From Roseibium album (GTDB lineage: Bacteria > Pseudomonadota > Alphaproteobacteria > Rhizobiales > Stappiaceae): 64,000 nucleotides of DNA. The notes beneath the pieces are model-generated. The model searched no databases. It was not told the origin of the DNA and worked only from the letters and a program-made list of their open reading frames with translations. This document shows positions 53,307 through 62,378 of this stretch, piece by piece (within the stretch, counting starts at the first letter, position 1; every line of letters begins with the position of its first letter). The position numbers were made by a program, and so were the translations under genes. The stretch spans positions 62,001 to 126,000 of the forward strand of contig NZ_CXWE01000001.1 of NCBI RefSeq assembly GCF_001404515.1. Reading direction: 5' to 3'.

Positions 53307-54014
53307 ATGACCCTGCTGGTGATCGAGAACTATCCGGATGCCGGGTTGGCGGCACTTGGCAGAACGGCTGCCCGGATGGGGCACAAATGGAAAACTGTCC
53401 GGGCCTACGCGGGCGAGGAGTTGCCGAACGAGGCCGGCACCTTTAGCGGTTTGGTAACGCTCGGAGGTGGCCAGAATGCCCTTGCGGACAAGGAGTATCC
53501 GCATCTGCCGCGCTTGTGTGATCTGATCAGGACGTTCCACGAGGCAGATCGGCCGGTGCTTGGGATCTGCCTTGGCTGCCAGCTCATCGCGCGGGCGTTC
53601 GGTGGACGCAACATTTTGAGCCGGCCCATTGAGTTCGGCTGGCGGCACGTGACACCAACGGCAGAGGGCCAGGCCGATCCTGTCGTCTCGGCGTTGGGAA
53701 AGGGCGGGCCACTGTTTCACTGGCACACCGATACCGTTTCGCTTCCTGAAGACGCTGTTCACCTGGCTGAAAGCGCAATGACACCGATACAGGCCTTCCG
53801 CATCGGCCGGACTACCTACGCTATCCAGTTCCATTTCGAAGCCGCCTCAGCGGACGTGCGTGAATGGTCTGAAAATCTTGCAGACGAGATCCTTCCACAT
53901 ACGCCGGACTGGCCCGAGCAGCTCGATGAGGAAGCTGCCCGTCACGCGGACAAGTCCGACGCGTTGGGTGAAGCGATCGCCCGGGCATGGCTGGCCTTGC
54001 TCCGGCGTCCGTGA
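53307..54014 (+). CDS. Type 1 glutamine amidotransferase-like protein
   Basis: 235 residues. The class I triad is present: nucleophile Cys88 in GICLG, then His176 and Glu178 in QFHFEA. The protein is stand-alone and is related to GMP-synthase-like amidotransferases and gamma-glutamyl hydrolases of polyamine or peptide metabolism. The start at 53307 has GGGAGACGGG upstream; earlier in-frame ATGs have none. It converges on lldD with 1 bp between the two coding regions. Confidence 0.88.
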   Translation: MTLLVIENYPDAGLAALGRTAARMGHKWKTVRAYAGEELPNEAGTFSGLVTLGGGQNALADKEYPHLPRLCDLIRTFHEADRPVLGICLGCQLIARAFGGRNILSRPIEFGWRHVTPTAEGQADPVVSALGKGGPLFHWHTDTVSLPEDAVHLAESAMTPIQAFRIGRTTYAIQFHFEAASADVREWSENLADEILPHTPDWPEQLDEEAARHADKSDALGEAIARAWLALLRRP

Positions 54015-54015
54015 C

Positions 54016-55152
54016 CTACAGCACCAGGTTATGCCGGCCGGTATTCGTGATGTCGGTCTCGCCGCAAAGGCCCATTGTCACGTCCAGTTCCTTGTGGATC
54101 ATCTCCAGAACCTTGGTCACGCCAGCCTTGCCCATTGCGCCGAGGCCATAGATGTAGGCCCGGCCGATATAGGTACTGTGAGCACCCATTGCGACCGCTC
54201 TGAAGACGTCCTGTCCTGAGCGGATCCCACCGTCGAAATGAACTTCGATCTTGTCCCCGACTGCGTCGACGATGTCGCCAAGGACGTCATAGGAGGCCAG
54301 AGCACCGTCCAGCTGACGTCCGCCATGGTTGGAGACCACGATCGCATCCACACCGAGGCCGGCAGCGATTTTTGCATCCTCGACATCGTTGATGCCTTTC
54401 AGGATCAGCTTGCGATCCCAGTGTTTCTTGACCCACTCGACCGAAGACCAGTCAAGTGTCGGGTCGAACTGGCTGTTCGTCCACTCAGCGAGCGACGACA
54501 TGTCGTCGACACCAGCCACGTGCCCGTGAATGTTGCCGAATTCCCTGCGCTTTGTCTGAAGCATGTTCCAGCACCAGAATGGCTTGAATGCGAGATCGAC
54601 AAGGACGCTCGGCTTTGGTTTGGGTGGTGTGCTCAGGCCGTTCTTGAGATCCTGATGGCGTTGGCCAAGCACCTGGAGGTCGAGGGTCAGCACAAGTGCC
54701 GAACAATCCGCCGCCGTCGCCCTTTGCATCAGGTTTTCCGAAAATCCCCTGTCGCGCATGACATAGAGCTGGAACCAGAAGGGGGTCTTGGTGTGCTCCG
54801 CAACGTCCTCGATCGAGCAAACGCTCATTGTGGAAAGCGTAAAGGGGATACCGAATTCTTCAGCCGCCTGTGCCGCGAGAATTTCACCGTCCGCGTGTTG
54901 CATGCCGGTGAGCCCGACAGGCGCCAATGCGACCGGCATGGCGACTTCCCGACCGATCATGGTCGACTTGACCGAACGGTTGTCGATGTTGCGGGCAACA
55001 CGTTGACGCAGCTTCTGGCGTTGCAGCGCTGCTTCGTTTTCCCGGTAGGTGCTTTGCGTCCATGACCCGGTATCCGCATAGTCGTAGAACATTTTCGGAA
55101 CCCTGCGCTTTGCAAGAGCCTGCATGTCGGCAACATCGGTAATAGTCGTCAC
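54016..55152 (-). CDS. lldD: FMN-dependent alpha-hydroxy-acid (L-lactate) dehydrogenase
   Basis: 378 residues, flavocytochrome-b2/LldD type barrel. Tyr23/Tyr25 and the VALAPVG loop bind FMN and substrate; the catalytic His276 lies in SNHGGRQLDGA with Arg279 two residues on; FDGGIRSGQDV binds the FMN phosphate. The regulator gene lies 18 bp upstream on the same strand, as in lldR-lldD pairs. L-lactate to pyruvate is the expected reaction; glycolate or mandelate oxidase activity cannot be excluded. Confidence 0.92.
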   Translation of the reverse strand: MTTITDVADMQALAKRRVPKMFYDYADTGSWTQSTYRENEAALQRQKLRQRVARNIDNRSVKSTMIGREVAMPVALAPVGLTGMQHADGEILAAQAAEEFGIPFTLSTMSVCSIEDVAEHTKTPFWFQLYVMRDRGFSENLMQRATAADCSALVLTLDLQVLGQRHQDLKNGLSTPPKPKPSVLVDLAFKPFWCWNMLQTKRREFGNIHGHVAGVDDMSSLAEWTNSQFDPTLDWSSVEWVKKHWDRKLILKGINDVEDAKIAAGLGVDAIVVSNHGGRQLDGALASYDVLGDIVDAVGDKIEVHFDGGIRSGQDVFRAVAMGAHSTYIGRAYIYGLGAMGKAGVTKVLEMIHKELDVTMGLCGETDITNTGRHNLVL

Positions 55153-55170
55153 GATTTATCCTCCCCCGGA

Positions 55171-55947
55171 TCAGGATCGAGTGGAATTCTTAATGGGTTT
55201 GATACGACGCAGGCCCGCCAGTTGTTCGCGTTGGTCGAGTTGTTCGGCCTCGGCACGCGTGCCGCGTACATAGTCGATATGTTCTTCTGATGCGCGCTTT
55301 GCCCCGACAGCATCACCCTCGCAGATCGCGTCTGCGATCGCGACGTGCTGTTGCAGCAACTCGTCTCGTGCGCTCGGGTGGTGGTAGAGCCGGCCGCGAT
55401 TGTAAAAGACACCGTTTTCAAGCAACCGGTAGCAGGAACGCAGCGTATGCAGCATCACCACGTTATGAGCCGCTTCGCCGACTGCATGGTGAAATTCGAC
55501 ATCAAGCAGCGCTTCGACGGAAAGGTCCTCTGCCTCGTGGGCATCGTGCATTTGTTTGACGATATCCTGGAGACGCTTGAGATCGGTAGGGGCTGCACGC
55601 ATGGCTGCCTGGGCGGCCGCCTGTCCTTCGATCCCCCTTCGGAACTCGAAATAGTCATTGATGGCGTCCGGATGCCGGGCGATCAGCTCAATAATGGCAT
55701 CGGAAAATATGGGACCGATCAGATCGCAGACATAGGTGCCGCCACCGCGCCGTGCTTCAATCAGCCTGCGTTCCTCAAGAGTTTTGAGCGCATCCCTGAG
55801 GACGGGTCTTGAGACTTTCATCTGTTCGGCCAGGTCCCGTTCGGACGGTAGCCGGTCACCGGAGTGCAGGACGCCTTTCAGGATCAGATTTTCAATCTGT
55901 TCCACAACGGCGTCGGCCGTTTTTTGATGATCAACAGGCTGAAACAT
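55171..55947 (-). CDS. FCD-domain GntR regulator (LldR/PdhR-like)
   Basis: 258 residues. The winged HTH covers about 15-80 (LPSERDLAEQMKVSRPVLRDAL). The FCD domain contains DVEFHHAVGEAAHN and the terminal helices. The ATG at 55947 starts FQPVDHQKTADAV, a normal FadR-family N-terminus; the upstream extension is not family-like. It probably controls lldD in response to lactate. A candidate operator AATTGG-N13-CCAATT lies 47 bp upstream of the start. Confidence 0.9.
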   Translation of the reverse strand: MFQPVDHQKTADAVVEQIENLILKGVLHSGDRLPSERDLAEQMKVSRPVLRDALKTLEERRLIEARRGGGTYVCDLIGPIFSDAIIELIARHPDAINDYFEFRRGIEGQAAAQAAMRAAPTDLKRLQDIVKQMHDAHEAEDLSVEALLDVEFHHAVGEAAHNVVMLHTLRSCYRLLENGVFYNRGRLYHHPSARDELLQQHVAIADAICEGDAVGAKRASEEHIDYVRGTRAEAEQLDQREQLAGLRRIKPIKNSTRS

Positions 55948-55993
55948 GCGTGATGCATCCCTTCGTTGCCGCGCAACATAAGTGCAATGCAAA

Positions 55994-56018
55994 AATTGGT
56001 CAATTTTTTTATCCAATT
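55994..56018. promoter_or_regulatory. Candidate operator of the lldD regulator
   Basis: Dyad AATTGG (55994-55999) / CCAATT (56013-56018) in AT-rich DNA upstream of the regulator. It shares the half-sites of PdhR/LldR operators, but the spacer is longer than theirs, so this is a weak call. Confidence 0.3.
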
Positions 56019-56141
56019 ATCATTGCGTCAAAACCGCCATCAGCGAACAATCATGGCCTGTGACAATATTAGACCTTGGTATAAGGCATTCTTTGTGATC
56101 AGAGTGCCTCGCAGACGGAACACTGGACAGGGGCGAGTATT

Positions 56142-57440
56142 GTGGGTCAGGGGTCAGAGAACGGGTCGTCGCTGCCGTCGTTCCGGACATCTCTCTTGCG
56201 CGAACGTGTGCTGGGAGAAGTGCATGCACGTCCATTCCGACCGCTGACGTGTCCCCGCACGGTATTGCACTATGCGTTCCTGACCAACGCGGAAGAGGCG
56301 GCTAGGGATCACGACTGGTTGTCGGAATTCTGCATGTCCCGAGGAGTGCCCGGGCCGGCGTCGGGGAACCGGCATCACACCCTGACTTTCGGCGGTGGAA
56401 CCCTCAGCTGGGAACAGCACGCGGAATTCACGACCTACACCTGGGATGGAAGCGCGAGACCGGACCAGCTGTTCGGGCAACTTGCTGCGACACATCCGTT
56501 CGGCGCGGCCTTTCGCGCGCCTGGAGACCTTCTCGTTGCTGTACGCCTCGAATTGCGCGAACCGGTCGAAAACGAAGATTGGCGCAGCCAGTTTGACGAG
56601 AGCAGTCTGACGGTCTCGAACCTGGAAGACGGGGCAGCGACCGTGGTGACGGATTTCCGTCAGGACGGAGACGGACTGACACGCATGTTGTTGTTCAATC
56701 GATCCCTGAGCGGTGTGCAGTGCGGCGCTGTCGTGCAACGCCTTCTTGAGGTCGAAACCTATCGGACGCTTGCCATGCTGGGATTGTTTGAGGCAACAGG
56801 TCTGCAACCGGAAATCCGGCGTTTTGAGATCGAGTTGGCGGAAATGACCGGCCAGATGAAGGATGCCGCTGCGCTTGGAACCAACCAGGAGCTACTTGAC
56901 AAGCTGTCTGCCCTGGCGGCGGCGCTGGAAGCCGGGGCGACGGCGAGTGCCTTCCGTTTCGGTGCTAGCCGCGCCTATGCCGAAATCGTCAAGGCCAGAC
57001 TTGAGACATTGAGAGAAGAAGCCGCACCGGGCGATTTGTCCCTGGCATCGTTCCTGGCAAGACGCCTTGCACCTGCCATGCGAACCTGCCAGGCAATTGA
57101 AGACCGCCAGGCAATGCTGTCACGCAAGCTTGCCCGCGCGACGACATTGCTGCGCACGAGAGTTGACGTGGAACTGGAACAGCAGAACCGCAGCCTCCTG
57201 CAATCAATGAACCGCAGAGCCCGTCTGCAATTGCGACTTCAGCAAACCGTCGAAGGTCTGTCAGTCGCTGCGGTTTCCTATTATGTAGTCGGTTTGATTT
57301 CGTACCTGGCAAAGGCCGCCAAGGATGCGGGGCTTCCGGTTCCGAGCGCGAATATCACGACAGGCCTGGCAGTGCCGTTGGTCGTTTTGCTCATCTGGTG
57401 GGTCGTCAGGCGTATCCGCAAGCATCATGGTGAACATTGA
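56142..57440 (+). CDS. DUF3422 family membrane-anchored protein
   Basis: 432 residues from a GTG start with GGGGCGAG upstream. The N-terminus LGEVHARPFRPLTCPRTVLH is the DUF3422 hallmark. The central domain is mixed alpha/beta. A helical region (about 215-375) and two C-terminal hydrophobic helices (SVAAVSYYVVGLISYLAKA, TTGLAVPLVVLLIWWVV) suggest membrane anchoring with a cytoplasmic N-terminal domain. Unknown function; common in Alphaproteobacteria. It is followed by a bidirectional hairpin shared with the cytochrome gene. Confidence 0.9.
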   Translation: MGQGSENGSSLPSFRTSLLRERVLGEVHARPFRPLTCPRTVLHYAFLTNAEEAARDHDWLSEFCMSRGVPGPASGNRHHTLTFGGGTLSWEQHAEFTTYTWDGSARPDQLFGQLAATHPFGAAFRAPGDLLVAVRLELREPVENEDWRSQFDESSLTVSNLEDGAATVVTDFRQDGDGLTRMLLFNRSLSGVQCGAVVQRLLEVETYRTLAMLGLFEATGLQPEIRRFEIELAEMTGQMKDAAALGTNQELLDKLSALAAALEAGATASAFRFGASRAYAEIVKARLETLREEAAPGDLSLASFLARRLAPAMRTCQAIEDRQAMLSRKLARATTLLRTRVDVELEQQNRSLLQSMNRRARLQLRLQQTVEGLSVAAVSYYVVGLISYLAKAAKDAGLPVPSANITTGLAVPLVVLLIWWVVRRIRKHHGEH

Positions 57441-57459
57441 CTGAAGTTGCCGCAATGAA

Positions 57460-57483
57460 AAAGGCCGGGGAGCCCCGGCCTTT
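57460..57483. terminator. Bidirectional terminator between DUF3422 and cytochrome c genes
   Basis: AAAGGCCGGG-GAGC-CCCGGCCTTT, 10-bp stem ending in A/T runs on both sides, between convergent genes. Confidence 0.8.
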
Positions 57484-57507
57484 CCTGTAATGCGATGCCG
57501 ATTGATC

Positions 57508-57903
57508 CTACTCGGTCGTGCCGTCTTCCTTGAATTGTGCAAGATAGGCAATCACGTTGTCGCGGTCCGCTTCTTTTCTCAGACCGGCAAATGCCATCTT
57601 GCCCTTGGGAATAAGGTCTTTCGGTTTAGTCAGATAGACGACGAGAGTGTCTTCGTCCCAGACTTTGCCGTCGCTCAATTCAACGAGGTTTTTCGAGTAC
57701 TTGTATCCTTCGATACGTCCCCACGGAGCGCCAACCACCCCGTTCAGCTGCGGTCCGACCTTGTTTTTAGCACTTTCGCCAACGGCGTGGCAGGCGGCGC
57801 ACTTTTTGAAAACTTTCTCACCCTTGGCAGGGTCGCCTTCGGCACTTGCCTGAGCGGTTACGGCCAGAAGCGCTGTTCCGGCGATCATCAGCAAACGCTG
57901 CAT
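57508..57903 (-). CDS. Periplasmic class I cytochrome c (c2/c550-like)
   Basis: 131 residues. The signal peptide is about 1-21 (cleavage near AQASA). The haem-binding CAACH lies at 35-39 and the likely axial Met is in KGKMAFAG near the C-terminus. GAGGGAGAG lies upstream of the ATG. The longer open frame upstream is not signal-like. It is a soluble electron carrier, probably between bc1 and terminal oxidases or dehydrogenases. Confidence 0.93.
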   Translation of the reverse strand: MQRLLMIAGTALLAVTAQASAEGDPAKGEKVFKKCAACHAVGESAKNKVGPQLNGVVGAPWGRIEGYKYSKNLVELSDGKVWDEDTLVVYLTKPKDLIPKGKMAFAGLRKEADRDNVIAYLAQFKEDGTTE

Positions 57904-58040
57904 ATAACTCTCCCTCAATTTGGGTGCATACATACCCTGGCACAAAAGACAGGAAGCCCGAACATGATGCAAGTGACGCACAGTCGCATCAGGAGAGATA
58001 CTAATGCGGCAGTTAAACGTCACATGTCAAAATGGAGTGA

Positions 58041-58985
58041 TCACCCGGCCTTTGCGCTGCTCGGCAGGCGGAGCCAGTCGTCAAGGCCGGCATCCCAATA
58101 GGGCGAAGTCCCGTAAAGACCGGCCAGGAAATCGATGAAGACCCGCACCTTGGCCGGCAGGAACTGACGGCTCGGATAAACGGCATGCAGGCCGACGTCC
58201 TTTGATGCCCTGTATTGAGGCAGCAGTATCTGCAACTTGCCTTCTCGTAGCTCCGGACCGACATCCCAGGTGGAACGAAGTGCCACGCCAACACCTGCAA
58301 GCAGGCATTCCCGCACGACTTCGTTTGAGTTTGTCTTGAGAGGCGCACGTGTACGCACGGTTTCGATTCCGGTGGGCCCGGCAAGCCGCCACGGATCCTG
58401 ATTTGTCGCTGCAATCGTTACATGATTGCTTGCCAAATCCTCAATGCTGATCGGAACGCCGTGTTTTGCCAGATACTCCGGGCTGGCGCACAGGACACGG
58501 TGGACCGGGGCCAACCGCCTTGCGACCAGGCTTGAATCCGAAAGCTCCGCAATCCGGACCGCGAGATCATACCCATCGCCGACAATGTCCACAAAATCGT
58601 CGGACAGGTCGAGATTGACTGACAGGTCGGGGTTCTCGGACAGAAACCGTCCCAGATGCGGTGCAATGTGAAGGCGTCCGAACGACGTGGGAACGGCAAC
58701 CCTGAGATTTCCCCGGGCCTTGGCGGATCCGCGCGAGACAAACGACTCTGCTTCTTCGACCGAGGCCAGAATGGCAATGACCCGTTCATAAAAGCCCTGA
58801 CCAGCCTCGGTCATTGCGATCTGACGGGTTGTTCGCTGAAGAAGTCGCGTTCCCAGCTTTTCTTCCAGCCTTCGGATTCGTTTCGAAACCACCGCGGGGG
58901 ACAGGCTCATTTCCCGACCGGCCGCCGACATGCTGCCTGCGCTCACCACGCGCGCAAAGATTTCCATGTCCGTCAGATTGCTCAT
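58041..58985 (-). CDS. LysR-family transcriptional regulator
   Basis: 314 residues of the CrgA-like subgroup. The HTH lies at about 3-60 (TDMEIFARVVSAGSMSAAGREM, SPAVVSKRIRRLEEKLGTRL). The ligand domain contains GNLRVAVPTSFGRLHIAPHL. GAGAGA lies upstream of the ATG. No divergent partner gene is close; it lies downstream of nothing and upstream of the cytochrome c gene, on the same strand. Target unknown. Confidence 0.92.
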   Translation of the reverse strand: MSNLTDMEIFARVVSAGSMSAAGREMSLSPAVVSKRIRRLEEKLGTRLLQRTTRQIAMTEAGQGFYERVIAILASVEEAESFVSRGSAKARGNLRVAVPTSFGRLHIAPHLGRFLSENPDLSVNLDLSDDFVDIVGDGYDLAVRIAELSDSSLVARRLAPVHRVLCASPEYLAKHGVPISIEDLASNHVTIAATNQDPWRLAGPTGIETVRTRAPLKTNSNEVVRECLLAGVGVALRSTWDVGPELREGKLQILLPQYRASKDVGLHAVYPSRQFLPAKVRVFIDFLAGLYGTSPYWDAGLDDWLRLPSSAKAG

Positions 58986-59335
58986 TTTCAATCTCTCAGA
59001 AAGACGACAGATGCTGCTTGAACTCTCCCCAATGCGACAGACCATGTCAGAATTCGGGAACGTTCTTGAACTAACAGCACTTGTTACGGCAGGACAAGCC
59101 GACCAGATCAGTCGTTAAGACGGGAAAACAAATCCCCGTGGTCTTCTGGTCCTCATGGCCGTCGCCCCAGCAATTGGCAAGGCACTTTGGTCCGTCTCGC
59201 GCGGAGCGATATTCACAAGTCTGGACGAATGGGCAAAGGACTGTAATCTAGGCTGGCCGGATCAATGTGGATGCAACGAGATTCGCAGCTGCACAGGCCC
59301 GGTTTCGATAGAATGAATTTTAGCGGAGTGCGGTT
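58986..59335. other. Divergent intergenic region, no gene seen
   Basis: About 350 bp between the minus-strand LysR gene and the plus-strand small membrane protein gene. Short frames only. It must contain both promoters, but no clear regulatory repeat stands out. Confidence 0.5.
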
Positions 59336-59695
59336 ATGAACGATCAGACCGATGTCGCAGGTTACATGGAACCCGGTGGTAAGAACGCCACTCTTATCTA
59401 CATTCTTTATCTTGTCAGTATCATCGTCGGCATCACCTCGATTATCGGTGTAATTTTCGCCTATTTGAACAGGGGAAAAGCCGGGGGATGGGTCGAATCC
59501 CACTATACCTATCAGATCCGAACATTCTGGATCGGATTGCTGTACAGCCTTATAGGCGCCGTGCTGACATTCGTGTTCATTGGTATTTTCGTGCTGATCG
59601 CGACGCTTGTCTGGTTCATCATCCGGTGCATCAAGGGCGTGCAGACAGCCGGTCGCGGCGACGCGATTTCAAATCCGGAGACCTGGATGTTCTGA
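59336..59695 (+). CDS. Small DUF4870-like (Tic20-fold) membrane protein
   Basis: 119 residues with three to four hydrophobic helices. The pattern LIYILYLVSIIVGITSIIGVIFAYLNRG, then WVESHYTYQIRTFWIGLLY, then a last long helix followed by CIKGVQTAGRG is typical of DUF4870 and related Tic20-like proteins. GCGGAG lies before the ATG. Function unknown. Confidence 0.85.
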   Translation: MNDQTDVAGYMEPGGKNATLIYILYLVSIIVGITSIIGVIFAYLNRGKAGGWVESHYTYQIRTFWIGLLYSLIGAVLTFVFIGIFVLIATLVWFIIRCIKGVQTAGRGDAISNPETWMF

Positions 59696-59871
59696 AGTCC
59701 TCGTCTCCGGATTGCTGAGGCTTGAGCCCTTTTTGTGCCGCGATCCGGTGCGTTGTCCGGTTCAGGGTGCCGCTGGAGCGGCAGCAATGGCTCGTGGTGC
59801 CTGAAATCTGAGTTGCCTTCGGCAACCATGTCCGGGGAAACGCTGTCCGGGGAAACGCCTGGATCGGCAGC

Positions 59872-61227
59872 TCAGCCTTCGCGCGTGCCGAGTTGCACCG
59901 GTGTTTTGTCCGGTTCGTTATCGGGATCCTGGCCTGCAATACGCAACGTGCGTTCCAGAAGCTGTTCATAGATCGGGCGCCCGCCGAGGTGGTGAGCAGT
60001 GAGCGATGCGGTCGTGCAGGTCACGAGCACGGGCATGATCAGGGCATAGGCTCCGGTCAACTCCATCACCAGCACGACGCCGACAAGGGGCGCACGAACG
60101 GACGCTGCAAAAAAACCGCCCATGGCAGCGACGGCACAGGCTGCCCGGAAATCAGCTTCCACGGGCAGCGTCTCGACGGCAATCACGCCGAACGCCAGTC
60201 CGGCGCATGTCGCAATGGACAGCATGGGGGCGAATATGCCGCCCGGGACACCGGACGCGTAGGAAAACAGCACGCCGCCAAAGCGCAGGAAGGTGAGCAA
60301 CAAGAGAGCAAGAACGCCATAATGGCTGGATATCAGGTCATGGACCAGATCTTCGCCGCCGCCCGTTGCATCGGGAAACGCATTGAGCAGGATGCCCGTG
60401 ACTGCGCCGATTGCAAGGGCCGGGAGCCATCTCAGACCCTTCGGGATTTTCAGAAACAGGTCCATGACCGTGATCAGCGCCTTGTTGAAGAAGACACCGA
60501 GCACACCGAGCAGGATGCCCATCAAGGCAAGCAGCAGGTAACTCCAGACCGGCAGGTAACGCACATCGACAACCAGGAGAGGGCCGGTTTGTGTGAGCTG
60601 TTCGGTAACGGCTGCACTCAGGATGGAGGCAATGATGACGGCCATGTAGGTACGGTAGCCGAACGGAAACTGCCGTCTCGTTTCCTCGACAATGAACAGG
60701 ATTGCGGCAAGCGGCGCATTGAAGGCAGCGGCAAGTCCCGCGGCTGCTCCTGCTGCGAGAAGGCCCTTGTGATCGGCGGGAGAGACCTTGTGAGAGCGTG
60801 CGAGCGCTTCCGCAGTCATGGCTCCCATATGAATGGTCGGTCCTTCCCGCCCCAGCACCAGGCCAGAGCCGAGGGCAAGCAGGCCGCCAAAAAATTTTGC
60901 AATAAGCACCTGGGGCCAGTGAACCGGACGCCGGTCCTCCATCGCTCCTTCTATCTCCTGAATGCCGCTGCCGGCGGCTTCCGGAGCAACCCGTTGAACG
61001 AGGAGAAAAGCTGCGGCAACGCATATAGATGAAATGAGAATCGAAACGACATACGGCAATGCGCCACTGCCGAGAGAGTTTCTCAGGGCGGCGTACTGGG
61101 TAAACAGATGCTCGAGACCTGCATGAAAACCGGTCGCCAATCCTCCCACGAGAAGGCCGACCAGGGCCGCTTTCACGAAATAGGCCGCGTCGGACCGCGC
61201 AGATTCAATGTTGGTGCGTCGGGTCAT
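59872..61227 (-). CDS. clcA: ClC-family chloride channel / H+-Cl- exchanger
   Basis: 451 residues, about 12 helices. Selectivity motifs are GSGIQ (86-90), GREGP (126-130) with the gating Glu128, and GGIFAPML. A proton-pathway Glu is present at 182 (FIVEETRRQF, matching ClcA Glu203), and a C-terminal Tyr lies in GGRPIYEQLLERTL. This points to an exchanger rather than a channel. The ATG at 61227 has AGGGT upstream. The L,D-transpeptidase gene lies upstream on the same strand but a terminator separates them. Confidence 0.92.
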   Translation of the reverse strand: MTRRTNIESARSDAAYFVKAALVGLLVGGLATGFHAGLEHLFTQYAALRNSLGSGALPYVVSILISSICVAAAFLLVQRVAPEAAGSGIQEIEGAMEDRRPVHWPQVLIAKFFGGLLALGSGLVLGREGPTIHMGAMTAEALARSHKVSPADHKGLLAAGAAAGLAAAFNAPLAAILFIVEETRRQFPFGYRTYMAVIIASILSAAVTEQLTQTGPLLVVDVRYLPVWSYLLLALMGILLGVLGVFFNKALITVMDLFLKIPKGLRWLPALAIGAVTGILLNAFPDATGGGEDLVHDLISSHYGVLALLLLTFLRFGGVLFSYASGVPGGIFAPMLSIATCAGLAFGVIAVETLPVEADFRAACAVAAMGGFFAASVRAPLVGVVLVMELTGAYALIMPVLVTCTTASLTAHHLGGRPIYEQLLERTLRIAGQDPDNEPDKTPVQLGTREG

Positions 61228-61336
61228 ACCCTGCGTCGTCTCGATACGCTTTGACGAGCGGAGATCCGCTCTTCGTTGAAAAACAAACTGCAAAGAAACC
61301 TGCAGCAGTGCAAGCAGTGGCTGGCAAACCAAACAA

Positions 61337-61359
61337 AACGCACGGCGTTGCCGTGCGTT
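61337..61359 (-). terminator. Terminator after the L,D-transpeptidase gene
   Basis: AACGCACGGC-GTT-GCCGTGCGTT 10-bp perfect stem; in minus-strand orientation it is followed by a T-rich stretch (TTTTGTTT). It lies 31 nt beyond the stop. Confidence 0.8.
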
Positions 61360-61389
61360 CAGGTGATTTTCAGTTGTCGAGGTTGTGCA

Positions 61390-62130
61390 TTAGAGAACGT
61401 GTACCTTGGTTCCGACGCCCACACGTTGATAGAGGTCCATGACATCTTCATTGCGCATGCGAATGCAGCCGGACGAGACTGCGTGTCCGATGGTCCAGGG
61501 CTGATTGGACCCGTGAATGCGATAAAGCGTGGACCCCAGATAGAGCGCCCTTGCCCCGAGCGGATTTTCCGGCCCGCCGGCCATGAAGACAGGCAGGTCG
61601 GGGCGGCGTTTGCGCATCGATGCTGGTGGACGCCAGTCCGGCCACTCGGCCTTGCGCGTGATACGATGCATGCCTGCCCACTCAAATCCGGGTTTGCCGA
61701 CGCCGACACCATAGCGGCGAGCGGTTCCGTCCTTCTGGACCAGATAGAGGAAGCGGGCGTTCGTATCGATGACAATCGTGCCCGCCTTGTAAGGGCCGTC
61801 ATAGTCGATGATCGTCGGAAGGAATTGAGGTGCAATCTGCCGGGTCTGCCGTTTGGGCTGTTGCCGGGCCGGTTCCATTCGGCGCGACCACCAATTGGCA
61901 CGCCGGACCTTGGGCTGCTGGACCTGCCGCCTCTGTACGGGAGCTGCTGCGCGGCGCGCCGTGCCGGGCTGCAGCTGCAGCATCCAGGGTTCTGTCAGAT
62001 TTGGGCTCAGAACCAGTGGGGGAGGCGAAACCTGGCCGGCAGACACCGGACCCGCCGAAATGAAGGCGCCGAGCAGGGTAGCTCCCGCCAGAAACAGTAA
62101 GTTCGAAGAACGTTTCTTCAAAAAGAACAT
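61390..62130 (-). CDS. L,D-transpeptidase (YkuD domain)
   Basis: 246 residues. The signal sequence is about 1-32. A Pro/Gln/Arg-rich linker (about 55-100) leads to the YkuD domain (about 115-246). The catalytic motif HGSN (His206), His216 and SSGCIRM (Cys222) is intact. It forms 3-3 cross-links or attaches lipoproteins in the periplasm. It has its own terminator. Confidence 0.93.
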   Translation of the reverse strand: MFFLKKRSSNLLFLAGATLLGAFISAGPVSAGQVSPPPLVLSPNLTEPWMLQLQPGTARRAAAPVQRRQVQQPKVRRANWWSRRMEPARQQPKRQTRQIAPQFLPTIIDYDGPYKAGTIVIDTNARFLYLVQKDGTARRYGVGVGKPGFEWAGMHRITRKAEWPDWRPPASMRKRRPDLPVFMAGGPENPLGARALYLGSTLYRIHGSNQPWTIGHAVSSGCIRMRNEDVMDLYQRVGVGTKVHVL

Positions 62131-62378
62131 GGCAACACTCGCAACTCATCATCAACCACGTCTTCCGGCAATTTTAAGTTGCCGGTTAACGAACTGGCAA
62201 GGATGATAAGCGGGCATGCTCAGGCAATAGTGAATCTCGACGTGAGAATTCGCGTAAATCTTTCTTATGGTTAGCCGAGTCTTGAGGAACAGGATTAACA
62301 GATCCCTGCCACGGTGGCGACCTGCTCGCACATCGATTTCCGATGATTGAAATCTTTGCGATTTCCAGCTTTCGTTGG

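Noticed and set aside
59893-61032. 379-residue plus-strand frame
   Set aside because: Antisense to the ClC exchanger gene; no motif, His/Gln/Arg-rich shadow.
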